15,656 bases of DNA from JAEUKQ01 sp964414755 (GTDB taxonomy: Bacteria > Pseudomonadota > Alphaproteobacteria > JAEUKQ01). Below, piece by piece: positions 1-7,286 of the stretch (position 1 is its first letter; each line of letters starts with the position of its first letter). The DNA lies in contig CAYPXH010000031.1 in assembly GCA_964414755.1 (NCBI GenBank), positions 1 to 15,656 of the forward strand, given 5' to 3'. The translations under genes and the position numbers were made by a program. Below the pieces are notes generated by a model, which searched no databases, was not told the origin of the DNA, and saw only the letters and a list, made by a program, of their open reading frames with translations.

Positions 1-26
1 GCCGGCCGTTGCAAGCCGGCCTTTTT
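1..26 (+). terminator. Rho-independent terminator of an off-window plus-strand gene
   Basis: GCCGGC at 1-6 pairs with GCCGGC at 15-20 around an 8-base loop and is followed by a run of T at 22-26. The T run is on the plus strand, so it would end a gene entering from the left, convergent with tgt. It could act weakly in the other direction, but no T run is visible on that side within the window. Confidence 0.7.
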
Positions 27-31
27 ATTAA

Positions 32-1219
32 TTACACTAACCACTGGTTTTTCACATCCGCCAATTTTCCCAGACGAATTGCCTGTCGAACATCGTGCAT
101 CAAACGGTTCATGACAGCGATGTTATGAATAGTAATTAATTGCATGCCAAGAATTTCGCGGCTTTTAAATAAATGATGCAAATAAGCGCGTGAAAAATTG
201 CGGCAGCAATAACAAGTGCAAGCATCCCATAAGGGGTTTTGATCTTCTCGGTGGCAAGCATTGTTCAGATTAATGCGTTCGTTCGGCGTTTTGGGTAATA
301 AGGCTGCGCCATGCCGCGCCATGCGGGTAGGGGCTACGCAATCAAAGGTGTCAATACCCTGGGCAACGCCACTAATAATATCGCTGATGCCACCAATCCC
401 TAGTAAATGTACCGGTCGATCGGGGCGCAAATGACGCATGGCAACCTCAACCACTTCTTGCATTTGTTGCTTGTTGCCCCCTAACGTGCCGCCAACCGCA
501 TGGCCAAAGAAAGGCTGGTTGTTAACAAATTCGGCTGCTTCCCGGCGTAAATCAGGATAAATCCCGCCTTGTAAAATACCGTATAAGGCTTGTTGTTCAT
601 TTCCCTGATCAAGGCCGCGGTTAAATTCTTGTAAACAGCGTACCCCCCAACGGTGGCTAAGGGCAAGGGAACGAGCGGTATAAGATTTATCGGCATGGAA
701 GGGTGTGCATTCATCAAGCACCACAATGAGATCAGCACCCAGTTCGCGCTGAATTTGGATAGAGCGTTCGGGGGTTAGCACATGCAAACGTCCATCCAAG
801 TATGAACGAAATTCTGCACCCTGTTCGGTAATTTTTAGCAAGGTTTGTACGCGGTTCTGGGTACGCCGGCCTTTGATTTCATCGGCAACCGAGCCGTGTC
901 CCAAACTGAAAATTTGAAAGCCGCCGGAATCGGTTAACATAGGGCCATTCCAGCCACAAAATTTGTGTAATCCACCTTGGCGTGCAATTAATTCGGAACC
1001 AGGTTGTAGCATCAGATGGTAGGTGTTTGATAAAATAATTTGTGTGCCGCTGGCAACTAAATCGGCCGGTGTTGCCGCTTTCATGGCAGCACGGGTGGCG
1101 CAGAAGATAAAAGCTGGCGTCTCAAGCCCACCATGTGGGGTTGTTAGAAAGCCCGTCCGCGCCCTGTTGTTGGGGTCGGTAGCGTCGATGCGGAAGTTGA
1201 AGCGTGGATAATTACTCAT
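32..1219 (-). CDS. tgt: tRNA-guanine(34) transglycosylase (queuine/preQ1 insertion)
   Basis: Exchanges guanine 34 of tRNAs with GUN anticodons for the 7-deazaguanine precursor preQ1 in the cytoplasm, a late step of queuosine synthesis. The 395-residue product carries the substrate motif TDSGGFQ (Asp97), the DECTPF segment near 169-174, the active-site stretch IDTFDCVAPTR near 289-299, and the zinc site Cys334, Cys336, Cys339 and His365 (C-x-C-x2-C...H). It is about 20 residues longer than the common 370-375, with the extra length around the EIKGRRTQNR segment (114-123). The ATG start overlaps the stop of the upstream transporter gene as ATGA, so the two are very probably translationally coupled. 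Family assignment is certain from the motifs. Confidence 0.97.
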   Translation of the reverse strand: MSNYPRFNFRIDATDPNNRARTGFLTTPHGGLETPAFIFCATRAAMKAATPADLVASGTQIILSNTYHLMLQPGSELIARQGGLHKFCGWNGPMLTDSGGFQIFSLGHGSVADEIKGRRTQNRVQTLLKITEQGAEFRSYLDGRLHVLTPERSIQIQRELGADLIVVLDECTPFHADKSYTARSLALSHRWGVRCLQEFNRGLDQGNEQQALYGILQGGIYPDLRREAAEFVNNQPFFGHAVGGTLGGNKQQMQEVVEVAMRHLRPDRPVHLLGIGGISDIISGVAQGIDTFDCVAPTRMARHGAALLPKTPNERINLNNACHREDQNPLWDACTCYCCRNFSRAYLHHLFKSREILGMQLITIHNIAVMNRLMHDVRQAIRLGKLADVKNQWLV

Positions 1220-1535
1220 TCTTGGGGTATAACCTTTGATTGCCTGTCACGATTGGGCACAAAATACCGTGCCAGTTCAATCACTGGCGCCTCGGTTGCC
1301 GCAAGCAGCAACCTGATTAGGTATGTACCAAAAATATACGATAATAGAACATCAAAACTTACGGGGGTGTTCGTAAACACCACCCAGGCCAGCGTACTGA
1401 AGACAATATTATCAAGTAAACCGGAAATGGCGGTTGATAAACTGGCACGCAACCATAAAAAGCGCCCTTTGGTTGCCCAGCGGATGGTTAAAAAAATCCA
1501 AATATCGTTCAATTGGCTGATAAGATAGGAACACA
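1216..1535 (-). CDS. Queuosine-precursor transporter (YhhQ/DUF165 family), C-terminal part; 5' end in assembly gap
   Basis: Membrane protein that imports a queuosine precursor (known for the YhhQ family). Only about 105 C-terminal residues are visible, and the frame stays open from the gap edge: CSYLISQLNDIWIF, then KGRFLWLRASLSTAIS and LLDN, which are hallmark positions of this family (the polar Q-x-x-D-I/W-x-F and WLR-x-x-x-S-T segments). Two hydrophobic segments follow (about 20 residues each) and a charged tail. Family members are about 200-230 residues, so the N-terminal half is lost in the N run. The TTG inside this frame at 1510-1512 is not a start, because the homology continues upstream of it. 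The TGA stop overlaps the tgt ATG by 4 bases. The location next to tgt supports precursor salvage. Confidence 0.88.
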
Positions 1536-1635
1536 NNNNNNNNNNNNNNNNNNNNNNNNNNNNNNNNNNNNNNNNNNNNNNNNNNNNNNNNNNNNNNNNN
1601 NNNNNNNNNNNNNNNNNNNNNNNNNNNNNNNNNNN
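1536..1635. other. Assembly gap (100 N)
   Basis: Exactly 100 N, so the length is probably nominal. The missing parts of the transporter (roughly 100-120 residues) and of L28 (roughly 20 residues) need about 400 bases or more, so the true gap is longer than drawn if both genes are intact. Confidence 0.95.
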
Positions 1636-1874
1636 TCACTTGTTAGGCAGGCATCTTTCTGGCTAAGCAGGAATGCATCAAGCCCACCGTTAATTTCAAC
1701 CGAACGCAAGGCATTCATACTAAGGCGCAAGCGTACCCGCTGCCCCAACGCATCGCTTACTAACGATACATGCTGTAAATTCGGCATAAAACGGCGGCGT
1801 GTTTTATTGTTGGCATGGCTTACTTGGTTGCCATACATCACCATTTTACCGGTTAAATCACATTGGCGGGGCAT
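1636..1874 (-). CDS. rpmB: Large ribosomal subunit protein bL28, 3' end in assembly gap
   Basis: Structural protein of the 50S subunit. The visible 79 residues start MPRQCDLTGK and contain the diagnostic SHANNKTRRRF-PNLQ segment and LRSVEINGGLDAFLL, which match alphaproteobacterial L28 closely. Those proteins are near 97-100 residues, so about 20 C-terminal residues are hidden by the N run. The ATG at 1872-1874 has AAAGG about 7 bases upstream (minus strand). It is transcribed toward the transporter and tgt; whether they share a transcript is unknown because of the gap. Confidence 0.95.
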
Positions 1875-1927
1875 AATACACCTTTCTTTATCTTAATCGA
1901 AACATAAATAAACATATCAATATATTC

Positions 1928-1964
1928 TGGCCTTATTTTTTATTGCACAAGTTCCTAAAGGCCA
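1928..1964 (-). promoter_or_regulatory. Perfect 7-bp hairpin in the rpmB leader
   Basis: TGGCCTT at 1928-1934 and AAGGCCA at 1958-1964 are perfect inverted arms with a 23-base spacer, 54 bases upstream of the rpmB start. Just upstream, GGTACAAG occurs twice (1995-2002 and 2015-2022). No T run follows. Several ribosomal-protein mRNAs have autoregulatory leaders, but I know no family matching this one, so a role is inference. Confidence 0.35.
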
Positions 1965-2043
1965 TATTGCCACAAACATAGGGTATTTACACAAGGTACA
2001 AGTACAATTACTGGGGTACAAGGCCACCATCATAACCCGAAGC

Positions 2044-2073
2044 AACCTAGCGGGGCGCAGGTGGGTTTGTCAA
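2044..2073 (-). promoter_or_regulatory. Candidate sigma-70 promoter for rpmB
   Basis: On the minus strand TTGACA (2073-2068) is followed after 18 bases by TAGGTT (2049-2044). The -35 is a perfect match and the -10 is poor. It would give a leader of about 160 bases before rpmB, containing the GGTACAAG pair and the TGGCCTT hairpin. Confidence 0.4.
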
Positions 2074-2115
2074 TAGTTTTTTCACAGCTGGCTACCTTGA
2101 TTCCACAGTTAAGAT

Positions 2116-2658
2116 TTAAGCCATTTTTTGCGATTTTGGTGTACAGGTAAAGCAATCCTGTGCGGCTTGTTTTTCCTGTAAGTAATAAATAAAATCCAGG
2201 GGTATAGCCTTACCAATCGCTTGGTTAATCATTTGGTGGATCTGACCACGATGGTGGGTTTGGTGGTTAAAAAAATGCCCAATCAGCAATTGCAATAGCT
2301 GATGTTGTGCATTCCCATCCATGTCGCGGTAGGCAAAATCTTTGGCCAAAGCAGCGGTTGTTAAACCATCCACATACCAAATAATCCGTTCATCTTCACC
2401 CTGACGGGCGATACGCAAAGACAAAAAATCGTCATACATCATCTCGTCAAGCTTTTTGGGGGGTGTTCCCTTGCCGGTTAAGCGATATAACCATAAGCGG
2501 TCAACCGCCAACAAATGATTAAGCGTACCATGGATCGAGGTAAAGGGTGCTTTGTAATCGGCGCGATACACAACCGGCGATAGGGTTGCTGCCTGCTCGT
2601 ATAAACGTTGGTTCGCCCAGCGGTTGTATAAAGCCATTTCTTTAAAAAAATCTAACAT
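2116..2658 (-). CDS. DinB-family protein (four-helix metal-binding domain)
   Basis: The DinB/YfiT-like fold is a four-helix bundle with a three-histidine metal site; many members are thiol-dependent transferases using bacillithiol, mycothiol or glutathione, but most are uncharacterised. The 180-residue product opens with F-x-x-M-A-x-Y-N-R-W-A-N-Q-R-L, typical of the first helix. Candidate ligands are His48 (in TLNHLLAVD), His132 and His136 (in FNHQTHHRGQIHQM). Length and motif spacing are normal. The ATG at 2656-2658 has AAGGAAG about 9 bases upstream on the minus strand. It stands alone, separated from rpmB by 241 bases and from cobT by 523. The substrate cannot be deduced from sequence. Confidence 0.85.
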   Translation of the reverse strand: MLDFFKEMALYNRWANQRLYEQAATLSPVVYRADYKAPFTSIHGTLNHLLAVDRLWLYRLTGKGTPPKKLDEMMYDDFLSLRIARQGEDERIIWYVDGLTTAALAKDFAYRDMDGNAQHQLLQLLIGHFFNHQTHHRGQIHQMINQAIGKAIPLDFIYYLQEKQAAQDCFTCTPKSQKMA

Positions 2659-2752
2659 GCAATATCCACTTCCTTAAAATAAGGTCAAGATCATACATCA
2701 AACACAGTGTTTTGGGAAGAACATACTTGTCGCACAAACAGAATTTTTTGCT

Positions 2753-2812
2753 TTGCAGCATAGATATATTATATGAATTTCAAGCCATATAATGGCTTTA
2801 TATGCGCTGCAA
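2753..2812. repeat. Nested hairpin/cruciform
   Basis: The outer arms are TTGCAGC (2753-2759) and GCTGCAA (2806-2812). Inside them AAGCCAT (2782-2788) and ATGGCTT (2792-2798) form a 7-bp stem with a 3-base loop. No T run follows either strand closely. It could be a decayed small mobile element, a protein-binding cruciform or an RNA structure; the sequence does not decide. Confidence 0.45.
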
Positions 2813-3024
2813 TAAAATTATTAAAATTATTTAACTTGGGTTGTCAATTATTCCTTTAATATCCAACAATTCTTAGAACGATGTTGCCCGATAGAATTGC
2901 CGGTTGGTTTCAGTGGGTTTATGTGCTGTGATGCGCATCATGAAAATAACCCGTAAAATACTAGGTGCCTTTAAGCATTAAGCACGCAGCGCGGAAGAAA
3001 AAATCTGTGAAATAAGAAGCGTTG

Positions 3025-3052
3025 TCGCTACTTACAAGAAAATAAGTAGCGA
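3025..3052. repeat. Perfect 10-bp inverted repeat downstream of cobT
   Basis: TCGCTACTTA (3025-3034) and TAAGTAGCGA (3043-3052) are separated by 8 bases. On the plus strand a six-T run follows after 8 bases. On the cobT strand no T run follows, so it is not a classical cobT terminator; it may still act as a 3'-end stabilising hairpin. Confidence 0.5.
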
Positions 3053-3181
3053 AAAGTGCATTTTTTCAAACTTACGCCGCAGGGTGTTTTGCGGGAAATC
3101 TTTTAAGCAAAGGAAAGTCCAAAAAATAGCCCATCTTTAAGAATTGGCCTTTTATGCTGTTGCCATATGCGCTGGCGCTAT

Positions 3182-5008
3182 TTAATTTTGGCGCCGTCTT
3201 TTTACACTCTCATGCACAAACAACGCACTTAACTGGTCCAGCATGGCACCGCCCAGCTCTTCGGCATGACTTATTTTAACCGCCCTACTGTAATAGCGTG
3301 TAACATCGTGCCCAATGCCAATAGCCAATAATTCAATGGGATAAAGCTGTTCAATTTGGGCAATGGCCTGATGCAGGTGATCTTCAAGATAATCGTTACC
3401 ATTAACCGACAAGGTGGAATCATCAACAGGTGCGCCATCGGAAATAACCATAAGAATACGGCGATCTTCCGGCCGCAGCAGCAGGCGTCCAGCAGCCCAA
3501 AGCAAAGCCTCGCCATCAATATTTTCCTTAAGCAATCCATCCCGTAGCATTAAACCCAAATTTTTGCGCACCCGCCGCCACGGCAGGTCGGCCGGTTTAT
3601 AAATAATGTGTAGCAAATCATTAAGACGCCCTGGATTTGGCTGTTTTCCCTGTTCCAACCAGCGTTCCCGCGATAAGCCACCCTTCCAGCTACGGGTGGT
3701 GAAGCCTAAGATTTCAACTTTAATGCCGCAACGTTCTAAGGTGCGTGCCAGAATGTCGGCACAAATGGCGGCCACCGTAATGGGGCGCCCCCGCATAGAA
3801 CCCGAATTATCCAAAAGCAGGCTGACAATCGTGTCACGAAAGTCGGTGTCTTTTTCAATTTTGAAAGATAGGGGGGTTAATGGGTTGGTGATAACCCGGC
3901 TTAGGCGGGCGGCATCCAACAAGCCTTCTTCTACATCAAATTGCCAGGCGCGGGCTTGTCTAGCCAAAAGCCTACGTTGCAGGCGGTTAGCCAGCTTGGC
4001 TACCAAGGGTTGAAATTTTTGCAGATGTTGATCAAGCTGGGCACGCAATTGACCTAATTCCGATTCACTGGCCAGACGTCGTGCATCAATAATGTCATCA
4101 AAATCGCTGCAAAACACATGGTAGGTATGCTGGTTGGGATGGTTGTGCCCAATCCCTGGCGGCACAAGCCCCTGGTTGTCGCCTTCTTGCGCTTCTTGAT
4201 CCTGGCTTTGCCCTGGGGGCATTTCTGCGGTGTCTTCGCCGCTGTCATCGGGTTCATCGGCGCTGGATTGTTGTGGCGGGCTATCCAAAGATTCGCTTTC
4301 ATCGGGCGGGGCAGGTGGTTGTTGGCTGTCTTCGGTGGTGTTCTGGCTGTTACCGGGTTCTTCTGTGCTTGATGTTGGATCTGGGTCGCCTTGCTGTATA
4401 TGCAATAACAATTCGCGGCAAAGCCGGGCAAACGCGGCTTGGTCTTGTTGTAACGGTTGTAATTGATGCAATAAATGCTGCAATACAGGTTGTTGGTCGG
4501 CCAAATATTGTTGAATAAAGGATACCCATTCATCGGGCAAAGCCTGTTGTTGCAAAGCGCTAACGGCCAAGGCCTTCATGGCTAATAATTTGGCATCTGG
4601 CGCAGATGGTGGGTTTATATTCGCTTCATCAATCTTCTGATTTAGGGTGGCACGCATATTTTCAGCAGCACCAACATAGGTTGCAGCCCCCAATGATTCG
4701 ACACGCGCCTGTTCAAAGCAATTAAATATTTCTTGGGCATCAGCTGGTTTTGGGCTTTCTTGCTGATGAATGTGGGCGTTGTGATATCGGTGCCACATGG
4801 CTATTGCATCGCACGCACCGCGCCACTGGCGGTAATCGGAAATAGATGGTGGCAGGTTGGGTGAAGGCAATTGTAAATTCGCCCCATCTTGCCGGATTAC
4901 TGACCCTTGAATAGACAGGCTTAAATCCTTGTTAGCCCCAACTGCACGCATTGCTGCGGCAAGGCGACGTTCCCATTCGGCAATCAGGTCGGGGGCAGGG
5001 TTGTTCAT
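3182..5008 (-). CDS. cobT: Cobaltochelatase subunit CobT (VWA subunit)
   Basis: Component of the ATP-dependent CobNST chelatase, which inserts Co(II) into hydrogenobyrinic acid a,c-diamide in the aerobic cobalamin pathway. The 608-residue product has a helical N-terminal part (to about 205), an acidic Ser/Pro/Gln-rich linker (about 208-280), and a C-terminal VWA domain (about 390-600) with the MIDAS signature DNSGSM (Asp400, Ser402, Ser404) and the later SDGAP (Asp524). This domain order and length are those of alphaproteobacterial CobT. It begins 2 bases after the cobS stop, so the two are coupled and presumably act as the CobST complex. The catalytic subunit CobN is not in the window. Confidence 0.96.
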   Translation of the reverse strand: MNNPAPDLIAEWERRLAAAMRAVGANKDLSLSIQGSVIRQDGANLQLPSPNLPPSISDYRQWRGACDAIAMWHRYHNAHIHQQESPKPADAQEIFNCFEQARVESLGAATYVGAAENMRATLNQKIDEANINPPSAPDAKLLAMKALAVSALQQQALPDEWVSFIQQYLADQQPVLQHLLHQLQPLQQDQAAFARLCRELLLHIQQGDPDPTSSTEEPGNSQNTTEDSQQPPAPPDESESLDSPPQQSSADEPDDSGEDTAEMPPGQSQDQEAQEGDNQGLVPPGIGHNHPNQHTYHVFCSDFDDIIDARRLASESELGQLRAQLDQHLQKFQPLVAKLANRLQRRLLARQARAWQFDVEEGLLDAARLSRVITNPLTPLSFKIEKDTDFRDTIVSLLLDNSGSMRGRPITVAAICADILARTLERCGIKVEILGFTTRSWKGGLSRERWLEQGKQPNPGRLNDLLHIIYKPADLPWRRVRKNLGLMLRDGLLKENIDGEALLWAAGRLLLRPEDRRILMVISDGAPVDDSTLSVNGNDYLEDHLHQAIAQIEQLYPIELLAIGIGHDVTRYYSRAVKISHAEELGGAMLDQLSALFVHESVKRRRQN

Positions 5009-5010
5009 GT

Positions 5011-6084
5011 TTAACGGCCAATTTTATCGGCCACAGTGCTGCCAAGCGGCGGTGTCAGCAAATCGACCCCGAAACAGCGTTGATAATATTCACTAATAAT
5101 CGGGCGTTCTACCTCGTCACATTTGTTCAAAAAAGTTAGGCGGAAGGCCAAAGCCATATCATTAAAAATATGGCTGTTTTCAGCCCAGCTAATGACCGTG
5201 CGTGGTGACATAACCGTTGAAATATCGCCTGCCACAAAACCCTTGCGGGTCAAATCTGCCAACGCCACCATGGCTTTAACCTGGCGTTGCCCTTCGTCGG
5301 TTTGGTAGGAAGGTATTTTGGCCAGAACAATTGCTATCTCGTCGGTTGCAGGCAAATAGTTTAAGCTTGCCACAATGTGCCAGCGATCCATTTGCCCCTG
5401 ATTAATCGGCTGGGTTCCGTGATATAAGCCGCTGGTATCGCCAAGACCTATGGTATTAGCAGTGGCAAACAAGCGAAAGGCAGGATGCGGGCGTATTACG
5501 CGGTTTTGGTCTAGCAAGGTTAATTTGCCTTCTACCTCAAGCACGCGTTGAATAACAAACATCACATCGGGGCGACCAGCATCATATTCGTCAAAAACCA
5601 GGGCAACAGGGTGTTGTAACGCCCAGGGTAACAACCCTTCCTTATATTCGGTTACTTGCTGGCCTTCTTTCAGGACAATGGCATCACGACCAATTAAATC
5701 GATACGGCTGATGTGGCTGTCAAGATTAATGCGAATGCATGGCCAATTTAAACGCGCGGCCACCTGTTCAATATGGGTGGATTTACCGGTGCCATGGTAT
5801 CCTTGGATCATAACACGGCGATTATGGGTAAATCCTGCCAGAATAGCCATGGTAGTGGCCGGATCAAAACGATAATTCGCATCAATTTCTGGAACATGAA
5901 CACTGGGTTCGCTAAAAGCGGGAACCTGCCAATCTTGGGGTAAACCAAACAAAACCTTTGCCGATTTTGTGGTATTAGGTTGACCGATGGGTAATTCCTT
6001 GACCAAATCGGCATTCAGTTTTTTGGCGGGTTGTGGGGTGGGTGATGCAGCAGAGGTGTTGCGGCGGCTTTGATTGGTGTTCAT
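5011..6084 (-). CDS. cobS: Cobaltochelatase subunit CobS (AAA+ ATPase)
   Basis: AAA+ ATPase that forms a ring with CobT and powers cobalt insertion by CobN. Counting from the chosen start (357 residues), Walker A GYHGTGKST lies at 95-103, Walker B VALVFDEYD at 160-168, the sensor region FATANT near 206-211 and a probable arginine region QMDRW near 231-235. A Ser/Thr/Pro/Lys-rich N-terminal tail of about 25 residues makes it longer than common CobS (about 325-335). I chose ATG at 6082-6084 because GAG lies 9-11 bases upstream on that strand; an in-frame TTG at 6097-6099 would add 5 residues but has no ribosome site. It lies 2 bases before cobT and 217 bases after the J-domain gene. Confidence 0.96.
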   Translation of the reverse strand: MNTNQSRRNTSAASPTPQPAKKLNADLVKELPIGQPNTTKSAKVLFGLPQDWQVPAFSEPSVHVPEIDANYRFDPATTMAILAGFTHNRRVMIQGYHGTGKSTHIEQVAARLNWPCIRINLDSHISRIDLIGRDAIVLKEGQQVTEYKEGLLPWALQHPVALVFDEYDAGRPDVMFVIQRVLEVEGKLTLLDQNRVIRPHPAFRLFATANTIGLGDTSGLYHGTQPINQGQMDRWHIVASLNYLPATDEIAIVLAKIPSYQTDEGQRQVKAMVALADLTRKGFVAGDISTVMSPRTVISWAENSHIFNDMALAFRLTFLNKCDEVERPIISEYYQRCFGVDLLTPPLGSTVADKIGR

Positions 6085-6259
6085 TTGGTTCTCGTACAAG
6101 AAGGCGGGTATAAACCGCTTATAATCAATTAACCCGCAGCTTAACCCCGATTTGACAAAAGATCAAAAAATTTATGATCGATGCTGGTATATTCTTATTA
6201 TTAGAAAATGTTTCAAGAATTGGTGAAGGTTGATAACATCTTTGTTTATGTTCTATTGA

Positions 6260-6297
6260 TGCCCCAAATAAACATGTTCATCCATAAGGTGGGGGCA
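6260..6297 (-). promoter_or_regulatory. Inverted repeat between the J-domain gene and cobS
   Basis: TGCCCC (6260-6265) and GGGGCA (6292-6297) are perfect 6-bp arms around a 26-base spacer, just after the J-domain stop. No T run follows on the minus strand, so it is not a convincing terminator and readthrough into cobST remains possible. A GATCA/TGATC pair (6161-6165, 6175-6179) lies nearer cobS. Confidence 0.3.
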
Positions 6298-6301
6298 GAA
6301 G

Positions 6302-6886
6302 CTAAGGTTGTTTTACGGCATCGAGGGCGTGGGTTTTTAAAAACTGGTAAGCGCGGTTGATTTCCTTCAGCCGCTCTTCGGCAGCTGGGTTGTTTTGATT
6401 TAAGTCGGGATGGTGTTCTTTTGCCAGCTTTTTATATTGTGCCTTGATTTCAGCAAAACTGGCAGGATATTCCAATTGTAATTGATGCAAAGCGTGGCGT
6501 TCTTGGGCAATAATATGAGATGGGCGTGGATCGCCATATGGTTTGTGGCCGGCTTGCGGGTGGCTGGTGTCTTCTGTTGTGTCAAAAAAACGAAAATGGG
6601 TATGGGTTTTCGCATAAGAACCACCGCCAAGCGGCCAAGACGGTTTCTCCCAAACGGTATCTTGGCGAATGGTTGCCTCGATGTCGGCGGTGCTCATGCC
6701 GGCATAATAGTCCCAATTTTTGTTGTAATCACGTACATGATCCAGGCAAAACCAAAAATAATCGTATAACTGGCTGCGCGATTTGGGTGCACGAAACAAC
6801 CCGTCCCCACCACAATCGGGATGATCGCAGCGGCGCAGCGGCGGTTGTTTCTTTCTAAAATAGTCAAAAATTCGTTTGTTGCGCAT
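6302..6886 (-). CDS. J-domain protein with N-terminal zinc-finger-like segment (CobS-linked DnaJ family)
   Basis: DnaJ-like co-chaperone presumed to stimulate an Hsp70 ATPase. The 194-residue product has two parts. Residues about 18-55 hold Cys20, Cys25, Cys47 and His50 within RRCDHPDCGG...RAPKSRS...FWFCLDHVRDYN, a likely metal site. The C-terminal J domain (about 132-188) has the invariant HPD at 159-161, preceded by the YKKLAKEH helix. There is no Gly/Phe region or classical DnaJ zinc finger, so this is not DnaJ itself. Proteins of this architecture are commonly encoded upstream of cobST in Alphaproteobacteria; a link to chelatase assembly is inference. The ATG start has only a GGGG about 14 bases upstream, and that lies inside an inverted repeat arm. 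Confidence 0.9.
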   Translation of the reverse strand: MRNKRIFDYFRKKQPPLRRCDHPDCGGDGLFRAPKSRSQLYDYFWFCLDHVRDYNKNWDYYAGMSTADIEATIRQDTVWEKPSWPLGGGSYAKTHTHFRFFDTTEDTSHPQAGHKPYGDPRPSHIIAQERHALHQLQLEYPASFAEIKAQYKKLAKEHHPDLNQNNPAAEERLKEINRAYQFLKTHALDAVKQP

Positions 6887-6899
6887 GAATTTTAATATG

Positions 6900-6991
6900 C
6901 CCCAATTTTATGAACGCGACAAGGGGATATAAAATACAAGGGGATATAAAATACAAGGGGATATAAAATACAAGGGGATATAAAATTGGGG
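6900..6991. repeat. Four 17-bp tandem repeats enclosed by a 12-bp inverted repeat
   Basis: The unit ACAAGGGGATATAAAAT occurs four times without change at 6919-6935, 6936-6952, 6953-6969 and 6970-6986, followed by a decayed partial copy. The array is flanked by CCCCAATTTTAT (6900-6911) and ATAAAATTGGGG (6980-6991), a perfect 12-bp inverted repeat. The inner edge of the right arm overlaps the last unit. It sits 14 bases upstream of the J-domain start codon, so it lies in that gene's leader or promoter and could affect its expression. Confidence 0.9.
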
Positions 6992-7114
6992 GACATAAAA
7001 ATTTTTGCAAACACCACGATCACCAAAGTATGATGGGTTGGCTGGAAAATGATGCAGCATTAAAATAAATATCAAATAATTTCTTTTTTTTAATTAAAAA
7101 TTACTTTTTATACA

Positions 7115-7145
7115 GCATCGCCAAAATATTACTTTTGATGCTTTT
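7115..7145 (+). terminator. Terminator-like stem-loop
   Basis: GCATC (7115-7119) and AAAA pair with TTTTGATGC (7133-7141), with a 3-base bulge, followed by TTTT. No plus-strand gene is visible upstream. It could end an unseen small transcript or protect against readthrough from the J-domain promoter region. Confidence 0.3.
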
Positions 7146-7273
7146 ATTATGGTCATCGTCGCGATGATTGTTTGTCAATTCCAGGTCGCGCTGTGGCCAA
7201 GGTTTCTGTATTGTTCAGGTGTATTAAGTCATGTTCTTCTTTGATTTTCCGCACACAATTTATCTTGATCAGT

Positions 7274-7286
7274 TTAGATCATCTAA
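7274..7286. promoter_or_regulatory. 13-bp palindrome, candidate operator
   Basis: TTAGATCATCTAA has perfect 6-bp arms around one base and lies about 195 bases upstream of the surface-protein start. It overlaps a second symmetric pair, TGATC...GATCA. A regulator-binding role is inference. Confidence 0.3.

Larger units (their letters stand above)
2659..3181. other. Intergenic region without a recognised gene (523 bp)
   Basis: AT-rich stretch between the DinB gene and the 3' end of cobT. It contains two inverted-repeat structures (2753-2812 and 3025-3052). I see no open frame with a good ribosome site and no tRNA or known ncRNA. A GGAAAGTCC string near 3112-3120 recalls RNase P RNA, but no other part of that RNA is present. 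Confidence 0.6.

Noticed and set aside
1509..1639. Apparent frames reading through the N run
   Set aside because: They depend on unknown bases; the real frames on each side belong to the transporter and to L28.
3112..3120. GGAAAGTCC as a hint of RNase P RNA
   Set aside because: None of the other conserved RNase P RNA segments is present nearby on either strand.
4054..4533. Long frames on both strands within cobT (for example around 4054-4533)
   Set aside because: They lie wholly inside the strongly supported cobT gene, at its low-complexity linker, and have no homology.
6100..6301. Cobalamin riboswitch upstream of cobS
   Set aside because: No B12-box-like conserved core or multi-helix layout is visible; only short unrelated inverted repeats are present.
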